A DNA stretch of 64,000 nucleotides from Closterium sp. Naga37s-1 (GCA_947471745.1 CANJKZ010000826.1:1709501-1773500); one strand, 5' to 3'; positions 13,401 to 25,599 are shown, numbered from the stretch's first letter. Notes: generated by a model not told the origin, from the sequence alone. Numbers and translations: made by a program.

Positions 13401-16400
13401 GTGGTGCGGGGAAGTCAAGCGAGTGGTGCGGGGAAGTCAAGCGAGTGGTGCTGGGAAGTCAAGCGAGTGGTGCTGGGAAGTCAAGCGAGTGGTGCTGGGA
13501 AGTCAAGCGAGTGGTGCGGGGAAGTCAAGCGAGTGGTGCGGGGAAGTCAAGCGAGTGGTGCGGGGAAGTCAAGCGAGTGGTGCTGGGAAGTCAAGCGAGT
13601 GGTGCTGGGAAGTCAAGCGAGTGGTGCGGGGAAGTCAAGCGAGTGGTGCTGGGAAGTCAAGCGAGTGGTGCTGGGAAGTCAAGCGAGTGGTGCGGGGAAG
13701 TCAAGCGAGTGGTGCTGGGAAGTCAAGCGAGTGGTGCTGGGAAGTCAAGCGAGTGGTGCGGGGAAGTCAAGCGAGTGGTGCTGGGAAGTCAAGCGAGTGG
13801 TGCTGGGAAGTCAAGCGAGTGGTGCTGGGAAGTCAAGCGAGTGGTGCTGGGAAGTCAAGTGAGTGGTGCGGGGAAGTCAAGCGAGTGGTGCGGGGAAGTC
13901 AAGCGAGTGGTGCTGGGAAGTCAAGCGAGTGGTGCTGGGAAGTCAAGCGAGTGGTGCTGGGAAGTCAAGCGAGTGGTGCGGGGAAGTCAAGCGAGTGGTG
14001 CTGGGAAGTCAAGCGAGTGGTGCTGGGAAGTCAAGCGAGTGGTGCGGGGAAGTCAAGCGAGTGGTGCTGGGAAGTCAAGCGAGTGGTGCTGGGAAGTCAA
14101 GCGAGTGGTGCGGGGAAGTCAAGCGAGTGGTGCTGGGAAGTCAAGCGAGTGGTGCTGGGAAGTCAAGCGAGTGGTGCGGGGAAGTCAAGCGAGTGGTGCG
14201 GGGAAGTCAAGCGAGTGGTGCTGGGAAGTCAAGCGAGTGGTGCTGGGAAGTCAAGCGAGTGGTGCTGGGAAGTCAAGCGAGTGGTGCTGGGAAGTCAAGC
14301 GAGTGGTGCTGGGAAGTCAAGCGAGTGGTGCTGGGAAGTCAAGCGAGTGGTGCTGGGAAGTCAAGCGAGTGGTGCGGGGAAGTCAAGCGAGTGGTGCTGG
14401 GAAGTCAAGCGAGTGGTGCTGGGAAGTCAAGCGAGTGGTGCTGGGAAGTCAAGCGAGTGGTGCTGGGAAGTCAAGTGAGTGGTGCTGGGAAGTCAAGCGA
14501 GTGGTGCTGGGAAGTCAAGCGAGTGGTGCGGGGAAGTCAAGCGAGTGGTGCTGGGAAGTCAAGCGAGTGGTGCTGGGAAGTCAAGCGAGTGGTGCGGGGA
14601 AGTCAAGCGAGTGGTGCGGGGAAGTCAAGCGAGTGGTGCTGGGAAGTCAAGCGAGTGGTGCGGGGAAGTCAAGCGAGTGGTGCTGGGAAGTCAAGCGAGT
14701 GGTGCTGGGAAGTCAAGCGAGTGGTGCGGGGAAGTCAAGCGAGTGGTGCGGGGAAGTCAAGCGAGTGGTGCGGGGAAGTCAAGCGAGTGGTGCTGGGAAG
14801 TCAAGCGAGTGGTGCTGGGAAGTCAAGCGAGTGGTGCTGGGAAGTCAAGCGAGTGGTGCTGGGAAGTCAAGCGAGTGGTGCGGGGAAGTCAAGCGAGTGG
14901 TGCTGGGAAGTCAAGCGAGTGGTGCTGGGAAGTCAAGCGAGTGGTGCGGGGAAGTCAAGCGAGTGGTGCGGGGAAGTCAAGCGAGTGGTGCGGGGAAGTC
15001 AAGCGAGTGGTGCTGGGAAGTCAAGCGAGTGGTGCTGGGAAGTCAAGCGAGTGGTGCTGGGAAGTCAAGCGAGTGGTGCTGGGAAGTCAAGCGAGTGGTG
15101 CTGGGAAGTCAAGCGAGTGGTGCGGGGAAGTCAAGCGAGTGGTGCTGGGAAGTCAAGCGAGTGGTGCGGGGAAGTCAAGCGAGTGGTGCTGGGAAGTCAA
15201 GCGAGTGGTGCTGGGAAGTCAAGCGAGTGGTGCGGGGAAGTCAAGCGAGTGGTGCGGGGAAGTCAAGCGAGTGGTGCTGGGAAGTCAAGCGAGTGGTGCT
15301 GGGAAGTCAAGCGAGTGGTGCTGGGAAGTCAAGCGAGTGGTGCGGGGAAGTCAAGCGAGTGGTGCGGGGAAGTCAAGCGAGTGGTGCTGGGAAGTCAAGC
15401 GAGTGGTGCTGGGAAGTCAAGCGAGTGGTGCGGGGAAGTCAAGCGAGTGGTGCTGGGAAGTCAAGCGAGTGGTGCTGGGAAGTCAAGCGAGTGGTGCGGG
15501 GAAGTCAAGCGAGTGGTGCGGGGAAGTCAAGCGAGTGGTGCTGGGAAGTCAAGCGAGTGGTGCTGGGAAGTCAAGCGAGTGGTGCTGGGAAGTCAAGCGA
15601 GTGGTGCGGGGAAGTCAAGCGAGTGGTGCGGGGAAGTCAAGCGAGTGGTGCGGGGAAGTCAAGCGAGTGGTGCTGGGAAGTCAAGCGAGTGGTGCTGGGA
15701 AGTCAAGCGAGTGGTGCGGGGAAGTCAAGCGAGTGGTGCTGGGAAGTCAAGCGAGTGGTGCTGGGAAGTCAAGCGAGTGGTGCTGGGAAGTCAAGCGAGT
15801 GGTGCTGGGAAGTCAAGCGAGTGGTGCGGGGAAGTCAAGCGAGTGGTGCGGGGAAGTCAAGCGAGTGGTGCGGGGAAGTCAAGCGAGTGGTGCTGGGAAG
15901 TCAAGCGAGTGGTGCTGGGAAGTCAAGCGAGTGGTGCGGGGAAGTCAAGCGAGTGGTGCTGGGAAGTCAAGCGAGTGGTGCTGGGAAGTCAAGCGAGTGG
16001 TGCGGGGAAGTCAAGCGAGTGGTGCGGGGAAGTCAAGCGAGTGGTGCTGGGAAGTCAAGCGAGTGGTGCTGGGAAGTCAAGCGAGTGGTGCGGGGAAGTC
16101 AAGCGAGTGGTGCTGGGAAGTCAAGCGAGTGGTGCTGGGAAGTCAAGCGAGTGGTGCGGGGAAGTCAAGCGAGTGGTGCGGGGAAGTCAAGCGAGTGGTG
16201 CGGGGAAGTCAAGCGAGTGGTGCGGGGAAGTCAAGCGAGTGGTGCTGGGAAGTCAAGCGAGTGGTGCTGGGAAGTCAAGCAAGTGGTGCTGGGAAGTCAA
16301 GCGAGTGGTGCGGGGAAGTCAAGCGAGTGGTGCGGGGAAGTCAAGCTAGTGGTGCGGGGAAGTCAAGCGAGTGGTGCTGGGAAGTCAAGCGAGTGGTGCT

Positions 16401-19400
16401 GGGAAGTCAAGCGAGTGGTGCTGGGAAGTCAAGCGAGTGGTGCTGGGAAGTCAAGCGAGTGGTGCGGGGAAGTCAAGCGAGTGGTGCGGGGAAGTCAAGC
16501 GAGTGGTGCGGGGAAGTCAAGCGAGTGGTGCTGGGAAGTCAAGCGAGTGGTGCGGGGAAGTCAAGCGAGTGGTGCTGGGAAGTCAAGCGAGTGGTGCGGG
16601 GAAGTCAAGCGAGTGGTGCTGGGAAGTCAAGCGAGTGGTGCTGGGAAGTCAAGCGAGTGGTGCGGGGAAGTCAAGCGAGTGGTGCGGGGAAGTCAAGCGA
16701 GTGGTGCGGGGAAGTCAAGCGAGTGGTGCTGGGAAGTCAAGCGAGTGGTGCTGGGAAGTCAAGCGAGTGGTGCGGGGAAGTCAAGCGAGTGGTGCGGGGA
16801 AGTCAAGCGAGTGGTGCTGGGAAGTCAAGCGAGTGGTGCTGGGAAGTCAAGCGAGTGGTGCGGGGAAGTCAAGCGAGTGGTGCTGGGAAGTCAAGCGAGT
16901 GGTGCTGGGAAGTCAAGCGAGTGGTGCGGGGAAGTCAAGCGAGTGGTGCGGGGAAGTCAAGCGAGTGGTGCGGGGAAGTCAAGCGAGTGGTGCTGGGAAG
17001 TCAAGCGAGTGGTGCGGGGAAGTCAAGCGAGTGGTGCTGGGAAGTCAAGCGAGTGGTGCTGGGAAGTCAAGCGAGTGGTGCTGGGAAGTCAAGCGAGTGG
17101 TGCGGGGAAGTCAAGCGAGTGGTGCGGGGAAGTCAAGCGAGTGGTGCGGGGAAGTCAAGCGAGTGGTGCTGGGAAGTCAAGCGAGTGGTGCTGGGAAGTC
17201 AAGCGAGTGGTGCTGGGAAGTCAAGCGAGTGGTGCTGGGAAGTCAAGCGAGTGGTGCGGGGAAGTCAAGCGAGTGGTGCTGGGAAGTCAAGCGAGTGGTG
17301 CGGGGAAGTCAAGCGAGTGGTGCGGGGAAGTCAAGCGAGTGGTGCTGGGAAGTCAAGCGAGTGGTGCGGGGAAGTCAAGCGAGTGGTGCTGGGAAGTCAA
17401 GCGAGTGGTGCTGGGAAGTCAAGCGAGTGGTGCGGGGAAGTCAAGCGAGTGGTGCGGGGAAGTCAAGCGAGTGGTGCTGGGAAGTCAAGCGAGTGGTGCT
17501 GGGAAGTCAAGCGAGTGGTGCTGGGAAGTCAAGCGAGTGGTGCTGGGAAGTCAAGCGAGTGGTGCGGGGAAGTCAAGCGAGTGGTGCGGGGAAGTCAAGC
17601 GAGTGGTGCTGGGAAGTCAAGCGAGTGGTGCTGGGAAGTCAAGCGAGTGGTGCGGGGAAGTCAAGCGAGTGGTGCTGGGAAGTCAAGCGAGTGGTGCTGG
17701 GAAGTCAAGCGAGTGGTGCGGGGAAGTCAAGCGAGTGGTGCGGGGAAGTCAAGCGAGTGGTGCTGGGAAGTCAAGCAAGTGGTGCTGGGAAGTCAAGCGA
17801 GTGGTGCTGGGAAGTCAAGCGAGTGGTGCGGGGAAGTCAAGCGAGTGGTGCGGGGAAGTCAAGCGAGTGGTGCTGGGAAGTCAAGCAAGTGGTGCTGGGA
17901 AGTCAAGCGAGTGGTGCTGGGAAGTCAAGCGAGTGGTGCGGGGAAGTCAAGCGAGTGGTGCGGGGAAGTCAAGCGAGTGGTGCGGGGAAGTCAAGCGAGT
18001 GGTGCTGGGAAGTCAAGCGAGTGGTGCTGGGAAGTCAAGCGAGTGGTGCGGGGAAGTCAAGCGAGTGGTGCTGGGAAGTCAAGCGAGTGGTGCTGGGAAG
18101 TCAAGCGAGTGGTGCTGGGAAGTCAAGCGAGTGGTGCTGGGAAGTCAAGCGAGTGGTGCGGGGAAGTCAAGCGAGTGGTGCGGGGAAGTCAAGCGAGTGG
18201 TGCGGGGAAGTCAAGCGAGTGGTGCTGGGAAGTCAAGCGAGTGGTGCTGGGAAGTCAAGCGAGTGGTGCGGGGAAGTCAAGCGAGTGGTGCTGGGAAGTC
18301 AAGCGAGTGGTGCTGGGAAGTCAAGCGAGTGGTGCGGGGAAGTCAAGCGAGTGGTGCGGGGAATTCAAGCGAGTGGTGCTGGGAAGTCAAGCGAGTGGTG
18401 CTGGGAAGTCAAGCGAGTGGTGCTGGGAAGTCAAGCGAGTGGTGCTGGGAAGTCAAGCGAGTGGTGCTGGGAAGTCAAGCGAGTGGTGCTGGGAAGTCAA
18501 GCGAGTGGTGCGGGGAAGTCAAGCGAGTGGTGCGGGGAAGTCAAGCGAGTGGTGCTGGGAAGTCAAGCGAGTGGTGCTGGGAAGTCAAGCGAGTGGTGCT
18601 GGGAAGTCAAGCGAGTGGTGCTGGGAAGTCAAGCGAGTGGTGCTGGGAAGTCAAGCGAGTGGTGCTGGGAAGTCAAGCGAGTGGTGCTGGGAAGTCAAGC
18701 GAGTGGTGCTGGGAAGTCAAGCGAGTGGTGCGGGGAAGTCAAGCGAGTGGTGCGGGGAAGTCAAGCGAGTGGTGCGGGGAAGTCAAGCGAGTGGTGCGGG
18801 GAAGTCAAGCGAGTGGTGCGGGGAAGTCAAGCGAGTGGTGCGGGGAAGTCAAGCGAGTGGTGCTGGGAAGTCAAGCGAGTGGTGCTGGGAAGTCAAGCGA
18901 GTGGTGCGGGGAAGTCAAGCGAGTGGTGCGGGGAAGTCAAGCGAGTGGTGCTGGGAAGTCAAGCGAGTGGTGCTGGGAAGTCAAGCGAGTGGTGCGGGGA
19001 AGTCAAGCGAGTGGTGCGGGGAAGTCAAGCGAGTGGTGCGGGGAAGTCAAGCGAGTGGTGCGGGGAAGTCAAGCGAGTGGTGCTGGGAAGTCAAGCGAGT
19101 GGTGCTGGGAAGTCAAGCGAGTGGTGCTGGGAAGTCAAGCGAGTGGTGCGGGGAAGTCAAGCGAGTGGTGCTGGGAAGTCAAGCGAGTGGTGCTGGGAAG
19201 TCAAGCGAGTGGTGCTGGGAAGTCAAGCGAGTGGTGCTGGGAAGTCAAGTGAGTGGTGCTGGGAAGTCAAGTGAGTGGTGCGGGGAAGTCAAGCGAGTGG
19301 TGCGGGGAAGTCAAGCGAGTGGTGCGGGGAAGTCAAGCGAGTGGTGCGGGGAAGTCAAGCGAGTGGTGCGGGGAAGTCAAGCGAGTGGTGCTGGGAAGTC

Positions 19401-21260
19401 AAGCGAGTGGTGCTGGGAAGTCAAGCGAGTGGTGCTGGGAAGTCAAGCGAGTGGTGCTGGGAAGTCAAGCGAGTGGTGCTGGGAAGTCAAGCGAGTGGTG
19501 CTGGGAAGTCAAGCGAGTGGTGCGGGGAAGTCAAGCGAGTGGTGCGGGGAAGTCAAGCGAGTGGTGCTGGGAAGTCAAGCGAGTGGTGCGGGGAAGTCAA
19601 GCGAGTGGTGCGGGGAAGTCAAGCGAGTGGTGCGGGGAAGTCAAGCGAGTGGTGCGGGGAAGTCAAGCGAGTGGTGCGGGGAAGTCAAGCGAGTGGTGCG
19701 GGGAAGTCAAGCGAGTGGTGCGGGGAAGTCAAGCGAGTGGTGCTGGGAAGTCAAGCGAGTGGTGCTGGGAAGTCAAGCGAGTGGTGCTGGGAAGTCAAGC
19801 GAGTGGTGCTGGGAAGTCAAGCGAGTGGTGCTGGGAAGTCAAGCGAGTGGTGCTGGGAAGTCAAGCGAGTGGTGCTGGGAAGTCAAGCGAGTGGTGCTGG
19901 GAAGTCAAGCGAGTGGTGCTGGGAAGTCAAGCGAGTGGTGCTGGGAAGTCAAGCGAGTGGTGCTGGGAAGTCAAGCGAGTGGTGCTGGGAAGTCAAGTGA
20001 GTGGTGCTGGGAAGTCAAGTGAGTGGTGCTGGGAAGTCAAGTGAGTGGTGCTGGGAAGTCAAGCGAGTGGTGCTGGGAAGTCAAGCGAGTGGTGCTGGGA
20101 AGTCAAGTGAGTGGTGCTGGGAAGTCAAGTGAGTGGTGCTGGGAAGTCAAGCGAGTGGTGCTGGGAAGTCAAGCGAGTGGTGCTGGGAAGTCAAGCGAGT
20201 GGTGCTGGGAAGTCAAGCGAGTGGTGCGGGGAAGTCAAGCGAGTGGTGCTGGGAAGTCAAGCGAGTGGTGCTGGGAAGTCAAGCGAGTGGTGCGGGGAAG
20301 TCAAGCGAGTGGTGCGGGGAAGTCAAGCGAGTGGTGCGGGGAAGTCAAGCGAGTGGTGCGGGGAAGTCAAGCGAGTGGTGCTGGGAAGTCAAGTGAGTGG
20401 TGCTGGGAAGTCAAGTGAGTGGTGCGGGGAAGTCAAGCGAGTGGTGCGGGGAAGTCAAGCGAGTGGTGCTGGGAAGTCAAGCGAGTGGTGCTGGGAAGTC
20501 AAGCGAGTGGTGCTGGGAAGTCAAGCGAGTGGTGCTGGGAAGTCAAGCGAGTGGTGCTGGGAAGTCAAGCGAGTGGTGCTGGGAAGTCAAGTGAGTGGTG
20601 CTGGGAAGTCAAGTGAGTGGTGCTGGGAAGTCAAGTGAGTGGTGCGGGGAAGTCAAGCGAGTGGTGCGGGGAAGTCAAGCGAGTGGTGCGGGGAAGTCAA
20701 GCGAGTGGTGCGGGGAAGTCAAGCGAGTGGTGCGGGGAAGTCAAGCGAGTGGTGCTGGGAAGTCAAGCGAGTGGTGCTGGGAAGTCAAGCGAGTGGTGCT
20801 GGGAAGTCAAGCGAGTGGTGCTGGGAAGTCAAGCGAGTGGTGCTGGGAAGTCAAGCGAGTGGTGCTGGGAAGTCAAGCGAGTGGTGCTGGGAAGTCAAGC
20901 GAGTGGTGCTGGGAAGTCAAGCGAGTGGTGCGGGGAAGTCAAGCGAGTGGTGCGGGGAAGTCAAGCGAGTGGTGCGGGGAAGTCAAGCGAGTGGTGCGGG
21001 GAAGTCAAGCGAGTGGTGCGGGGAAGTCAAGCGAGTGGTGCGGGGAAGTCAAGCGAGTGGTGCGGGGAAGTCAAGCGAGTGGTGCGGGGAAGTCAAGCGA
21101 GTGGTGCTGGGAAGTCAAGCGAGTGGTGCTGGGAAGTCAAGCGAGTGGTGCTGGGAAGTCAAGCGAGTGGTGCTGGGAAGTCAAGCGAGTGGTGCTGGGA
21201 AGTCAAGCGAGTGGTGCTGGGAAGTCAAGCGAGTGGTGCTGGGAAGTCAAGTGAGTGGTG
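4440..21260. repeat. Core of the satellite, C-type units
   Basis: Almost every unit ends in C, creating a CpG (GCGAG) and removing the TGA of the T-type unit. Short T-type islands occur near 4,820-4,980, 7,190-7,262, 13,860, 19,250-19,270, 19,996-20,115, 20,396-20,420 and 20,590-20,640. Position 10 alternates T and G in an irregular pattern that can be used as a barcode; it shows a 2,222-bp duplication (9,181-10,160 against 11,403-12,382). Confidence 0.88.
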
Positions 21261-24200
21261 CTGGGAAGTCAAGTGAGTGGTGCTGGGAAGTCAAGTGAGT
21301 GGTGCTGGGAAGTCAAGTGAGTGGTGCTGGGAAGTCAAGTGAGTGGTGCTGGGAAGTCAAGTGAGTGGTGCTGGGAAGTCAAGTGAGTGGTGCTGGGAAG
21401 TCAAGTGAGTGGTGCTGGGAAGTCAAGTGAGTGGTGCTGGGAAGTCAAGTGAGTGGTGCTGGGAAGTCAAGTGAGTGGTGCTGGGAAGTCAAGTGAGTGG
21501 TGCTGGGAAGTCAAGTGAGTGGTGCTGGGAAGTCAAGTGAGTGGTGCTGGGAAGTCAAGTGAGTGGTGCTGGGAAGTCAAGTGAGTGGTGCTGGGAAGTC
21601 AAGTGAGTGGTGCTGGGAAGTCAAGTGAGTGGTGCTGGGAAGTCAAGTGAGTGGTGCTGGGAAGTCAAGCGAGTGGTGCGGGGAAGTCAAGCGAGTGGTG
21701 CGGGGAAGTCAAGCGAGTGGTGCGGGGAAGTCAAGCGAGTGGTGCGGGGAAGTCAAGCGAGTGGTGCGGGGAAGTCAAGCGAGTGGTGCGGGGAAGTCAA
21801 GCGAGTGGTGCGGGGAAGTCAAGCGAGTGGTGCGGGGAAGTCAAGCGAGTGGTGCTGGGAAGTCAAGCGAGTGGTGCTGGGAAGTCAAGCGAGTGGTGCT
21901 GGGAAGTCAAGCGAGTGGTGCTGGGAAGTCAAGCGAGTGGTGCTGGGAAGTCAAGCGAGTGGTGCTGGGAAGTCAAGTGAGTGGTGCTGGGAAGTCAAGT
22001 GAGTGGTGCTGGGAAGTCAAGTGAGTGGTGCGGGGAAGTCAAGTGAGTGGTGCTGGGAAGTCAAGTGAGTGGTGCTGGGAAGTCAAGTGAGTGGTGCTGG
22101 GAAGTCAAGTGAGTGGTGCTGGGAAGTCAAGTGAGTGGTGCTGGGAAGTCAAGTGAGTGGTGCTGGGAAGTCAAGTGAGTGGTGCTGGGAAGTCAAGTGA
22201 GTGGTGCTGGGAAGTCAAGTGAGTGGTGCTGGGAAGTCAAGTGAGTGGTGCTGGGAAGTCAAGTGAGTGGTGCTGGGAAGTCAAGTGAGTGGTGCTGGGA
22301 AGTCAAGTGAGTGGTGCTGGGAAGTCAAGTGAGTGGTGCTGGGAAGTCAAGTGAGTGGTGCTGGGAAGTCAAGTGAGTGGTGCTGGGAAGTCAAGTGAGT
22401 GGTGCTGGGAAGTCAAGTGAGTGGTGCTGGGAAGTCAAGTGAGTGGTGCTGGGAAGTCAAGTGAGTGGTGCTGGGAAGTCAAGTGAGTGGTGCTGGGAAG
22501 TCAAGTGAGTGGTGCTGGGAAGTCAAGTGAGTGGTGCTGGGAAGTCAAGTGAGTGGTGCTGGGAAGTCAAGTGAGTGGTGCTGGGAAGTCAAGTGAGTGG
22601 TGCTGGGAAGTCAAGTGAGTGGTGCTGGGAAGTCAAGTGAGTGGTGCTGGGAAGTCAAGTGAGTGGTGCTGGGAAGTCAAGTGAGTGGTGCTGGGAAGTC
22701 AAGTGAGTGGTGCTGGGAAGTCAAGTGAGTGGTGCTGGGAAGTCAAGTGAGTGGTGCTGGGAAGTCAAGTGAGTGGTGCTGGGAAGTCAAGTGAGTGGTG
22801 CTGGGAAGTCAAGTGAGTGGTGCTGGGAAGTCAAGTGAGTGGTGCTGGGAAGTCAAGTGAGTGGTGCTGGGAAGTCAAGTGAGTGGTGCTGGGAAGTCAA
22901 GTGAGTGGTGCTGGGAAGTCAAGTGAGTGGTGCGGGGAAGTCAAGTGAGTGGTGCTGGGAAGTCAAGTGAGTGGTGCTGGGAAGTCAAGTGAGTGGTGCT
23001 GGGAAGTCAAGTGAGTGGTGCTGGGAAGTCAAGTGAGTGGTGCTGGGAAGTCAAGTGAGTGGTGCTGGGAAGTCAAGTGAGTGGTGCTGGGAAGTCAAGT
23101 GAGTGGTGCTGGGAAGTCAAGTGAGTGGTGCGGGGAAGTCAAGTGAGTGGTGCTGGGAAGTCAAGTGAGTGGTGCTGGGAAGTCAAGTGAGTGGTGCTGG
23201 GAAGTCAAGTGAGTGGTGCTGGGAAGTCAAGTGAGTGGTGCTGGGAAGTCAAGTGAGTGGTGCTGGGAAGTCAAGTGAGTGGTGCTGGGAAGTCAAGTGA
23301 GTGGTGCTGGGAAGTCAAGTGAGTGGTGCTGGGAAGTCAAGTGAGTGGTGCTGGGAAGTCAAGTGAGTGGTGCTGGGAAGTCAAGTGAGTGGTGCTGGGA
23401 AGTCAAGTGAGTGGTGCTGGGAAGTCAAGTGAGTGGTGCTGGGAAGTCAAGTGAGTGGTGCTGGGAAGTCAAGTGAGTGGTGCTGGGAAGTCAAGTGAGT
23501 GGTGCTGGGAAGTCAAGTGAGTGGTGCTGGGAAGTCAAGTGAGTGGTGCTGGGAAGTCAAGTGAGTGGTGCTGGGAAGTCAAGTGAGTGGTGCTGGGAAG
23601 TCAAGTGAGTGGTGCTGGGAAGTCAAGTGAGTGGTGCTGGGAAGTCAAGTGAGTGGTGCTGGGAAGTCAAGTGAGTGGTGCTGGGAAGTCAAGTGAGTGG
23701 TGCTGGGAAGTCAAGTGAGTGGTGCTGGGAAGTCAAGTGAGTGGTGCTGGGAAGTCAAGTGAGTGGTGCTGGGAAGTCAAGTGAGTGGTGCTGGGAAGTC
23801 AAGTGAGTGGTGCTGGGAAGTCAAGTGAGTGGTGCTGGGAAGTCAAGTGAGTGGTGCTGGGAAGTCAAGTGAGTGGTGCTGGGAAGTCAAGTGAGTGGTG
23901 CTGGGAAGTCAAGTGAGTGGTGCTGGGAAGTCAAGTGAGTGGTGCTGGGAAGTCAAGTGAGTGGTGCTGGGAAGTCAAGTGAGTGGTGCTGGGAAGTCAA
24001 GTGAGTGGTGCTGGGAAGTCAAGTGAGTGGTGCTGGGAAGTCAAGTGAGTGGTGCTGGGAAGTCAAGTGAGTGGTGCTGGGAAGTCAAGTGAGTGGTGCT
24101 GGGAAGTCAAGTGAGTGGTGCTGGGAAGTCAAGTGAGTGGTGCTGGGAAGTCAAGTGAGTGGTGCTGGGAAGTCAAGTGAGTGGTGCTGGGAAGTCAAGT

Positions 24201-25059
24201 GAGTGGTGCTGGGAAGTCAAGTGAGTGGTGCTGGGAAGTCAAGTGAGTGGTGCTGGGAAGTCAAGTGAGTGGTGCTGGGAAGTCAAGTGAGTGGTGCTGG
24301 GAAGTCAAGTGAGTGGTGCTGGGAAGTCAAGTGAGTGGTGCTGGGAAGTCAAGTGAGTGGTGCTGGGAAGTCAAGTGAGTGGTGCTGGGAAGTCAAGTGA
24401 GTGGTGCTGGGAAGTCAAGTGAGTGGTGCTGGGAAGTCAAGTGAGTGGTGCTGGGAAGTCAAGTGAGTGGTGCTGGGGAAGTGAGTGGTGCTGGGAAGTC
24501 AAGTGAGTGGTGCTGGGAAGTCAAGTGAGTGGTGCTGGGAAGTCAAGTGAGTGGTGCTGGGAAGTCAAGTGAGTGGTGCTGGGAAGTCAAGTGAGTGGTG
24601 CTGGGAAGTCAAGTGAGTGGTGCTGGGAAGTCAAGTGAGTGGTGCTGGGAAGTCAAGTGAGTGGTGCTGGGAAGTCAAGTGAGTGGTGCTGGGAAGTCAA
24701 GTGAGTGGTGCTGGGAAGTCAAGTGAGTGGTGCTGGGAAGTCAAGTGAGTGGTGCTGGGAAGTCAAGTGAGTGGTGCTGGGAAGTCAAGTGAGTGGTGCT
24801 GGGAAGTCAAGTGAGTGGTGCTGGGAAGTCAAGTGAGTGGTGCTGGGAAGTCAAGTGAGTGGTGCTGGGAAGTCAAGTGAGTGGTGCTGGGAAGTCAAGT
24901 GAGTGGTGCTGGGAAGTCAAGTGAGTGGTGCTGGGAAGTCAAGTGAGTGGTGCTGGGAAGTCAAGTGAGTGGTGCTGGGAAGTCAAGTGAGTGGTGCTGG
25001 GAAGTCAAGTGAGTGGTGCTGGGAAGTCAAGTGAGTGGTGCGGGGAAGTCAAGTGAGTG
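21260..25059. repeat. Right arm of the satellite, nearly uniform T-type units
   Basis: Units are almost all T at position 10 and T at position 22, far more uniform than the left arm or core. There is one C-type island at about 21,660-21,985 and a few single G-type units (near 22,030, 22,930, 23,130 and 25,040). The only length variant seen in the array, an 18-bp unit, lies here at 24,465-24,482. Confidence 0.88.
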
Positions 25060-25400
25060 TAGCCACGAGCCACCAGCCCTCGCGTCCATTCTATCAGATG
25101 CCACCGCATGCAGCATTTCCACTCACCGACCACTCCCTTCATTCTACCCTGTTTTTTTACCAAGGTGAGTGCAGGTGTTGAATGCGGTGTTTTGTGGAGC
25201 TGTTGTGTGGAGCTATTCAACACATGGAAAGTTAGGGGAACGCGTGCAGCATTCCTGTGATATTGGCCCTCTTCTGTCGCTTCCTGGCCAATGTGCTGAG
25301 TCTAGAGCACGCGACCATGTGCAGGTGCTGAATGTGGCGAGGAGGAGTAATGCACGCGACATTCCCCCTGCTCGTTGCTCTCAAGGTGAGTACAGGCTGA
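25060..25400 (+). other. Two degenerate copies of the E2 exon-end/donor repeat beside the satellite
   Basis: The sequence right after the array carries the blocks CTATCAGATGCCAC and GCATGCAGCATT, then ACCAAG|GTGAGTGCAGG with a donor-like GT at 25,165. A second copy has GCGTGCAGCATTCC and ends in CTCAAG|GTGAGTACAGG with GT at 25,386. The same blocks recur near 48.6-49.5 kb and 55.3 kb. They match the 3' end of exon-like module E2 plus its intron start. Not shown to be spliced. Confidence 0.5.
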
Positions 25401-25405
25401 GATGG

Positions 25406-25515
25406 ATAGGTGCAGAGAGGCGCAGATGGATAGGTGCAGAGAAGAGCAGTTGTATAGGTGCAGAGAGGTGCACATGAATAGGTGCAGAGAGGTGCAGATG
25501 GATAGGTGGAGATGG
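25406..25515. repeat. 24-bp minisatellite, about 4.5 copies
   Basis: Degenerate tandem unit starting ATAGGTGCAGAGAGG; unit starts at 25,406 and 25,430 give the 24-bp period. An AT dinucleotide run follows at about 25,558-25,575. Confidence 0.85.
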
Positions 25516-25599
25516 ATAGATGCATAAATATTTCACAAAATATAGAAGTATTTAAATATAATATATATATATATGTAACCTCTCCAAACCACCGTGATG

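Larger units (their letters stand above)
1..25059. repeat. 22-bp megasatellite array, about 1,139 units
   Basis: Head-to-tail 22-bp units begin GAGTGGTGC, have T or G at position 10, continue GGGAAGTCAAG and end in T or C at position 22. Units start at 1, 23, 45 and so on, and stay in register to 24,464 (1,112 units). One 18-bp unit follows at 24,465-24,482, then about 26 more units before the array breaks off in GAGTG followed by TAGCC. The left end lies outside the window. Nearly all variation is at positions 10 and 22; other substitutions are rare. Function is unknown: centromeric, subtelomeric or expanded intronic satellite are all possible. Long open frames arise only because 22 is not a multiple of 3 and C-type units lack TGA. 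Confidence 0.98.

Noticed and set aside
311-22024. Dozens of long plus-strand open frames in the satellite as repeat-protein genes
   Set aside because: They exist in all three frames at once, begin and end only where T-type units occur, and have no unique N- or C-terminus or promoter.
1-25059. CRISPR array or telomere
   Set aside because: No unique spacers lie between the repeats, and the 22-bp unit is not a telomere-type repeat; the context is eukaryotic.
1-25059. Satellite derived from the copia REWY coding motif (CGTGAGTGGTAC is similar to GTGAGTGGTGC)
   Set aside because: The match is only about ten bases and the E2 exon-end repeat gives a longer, better-placed match.
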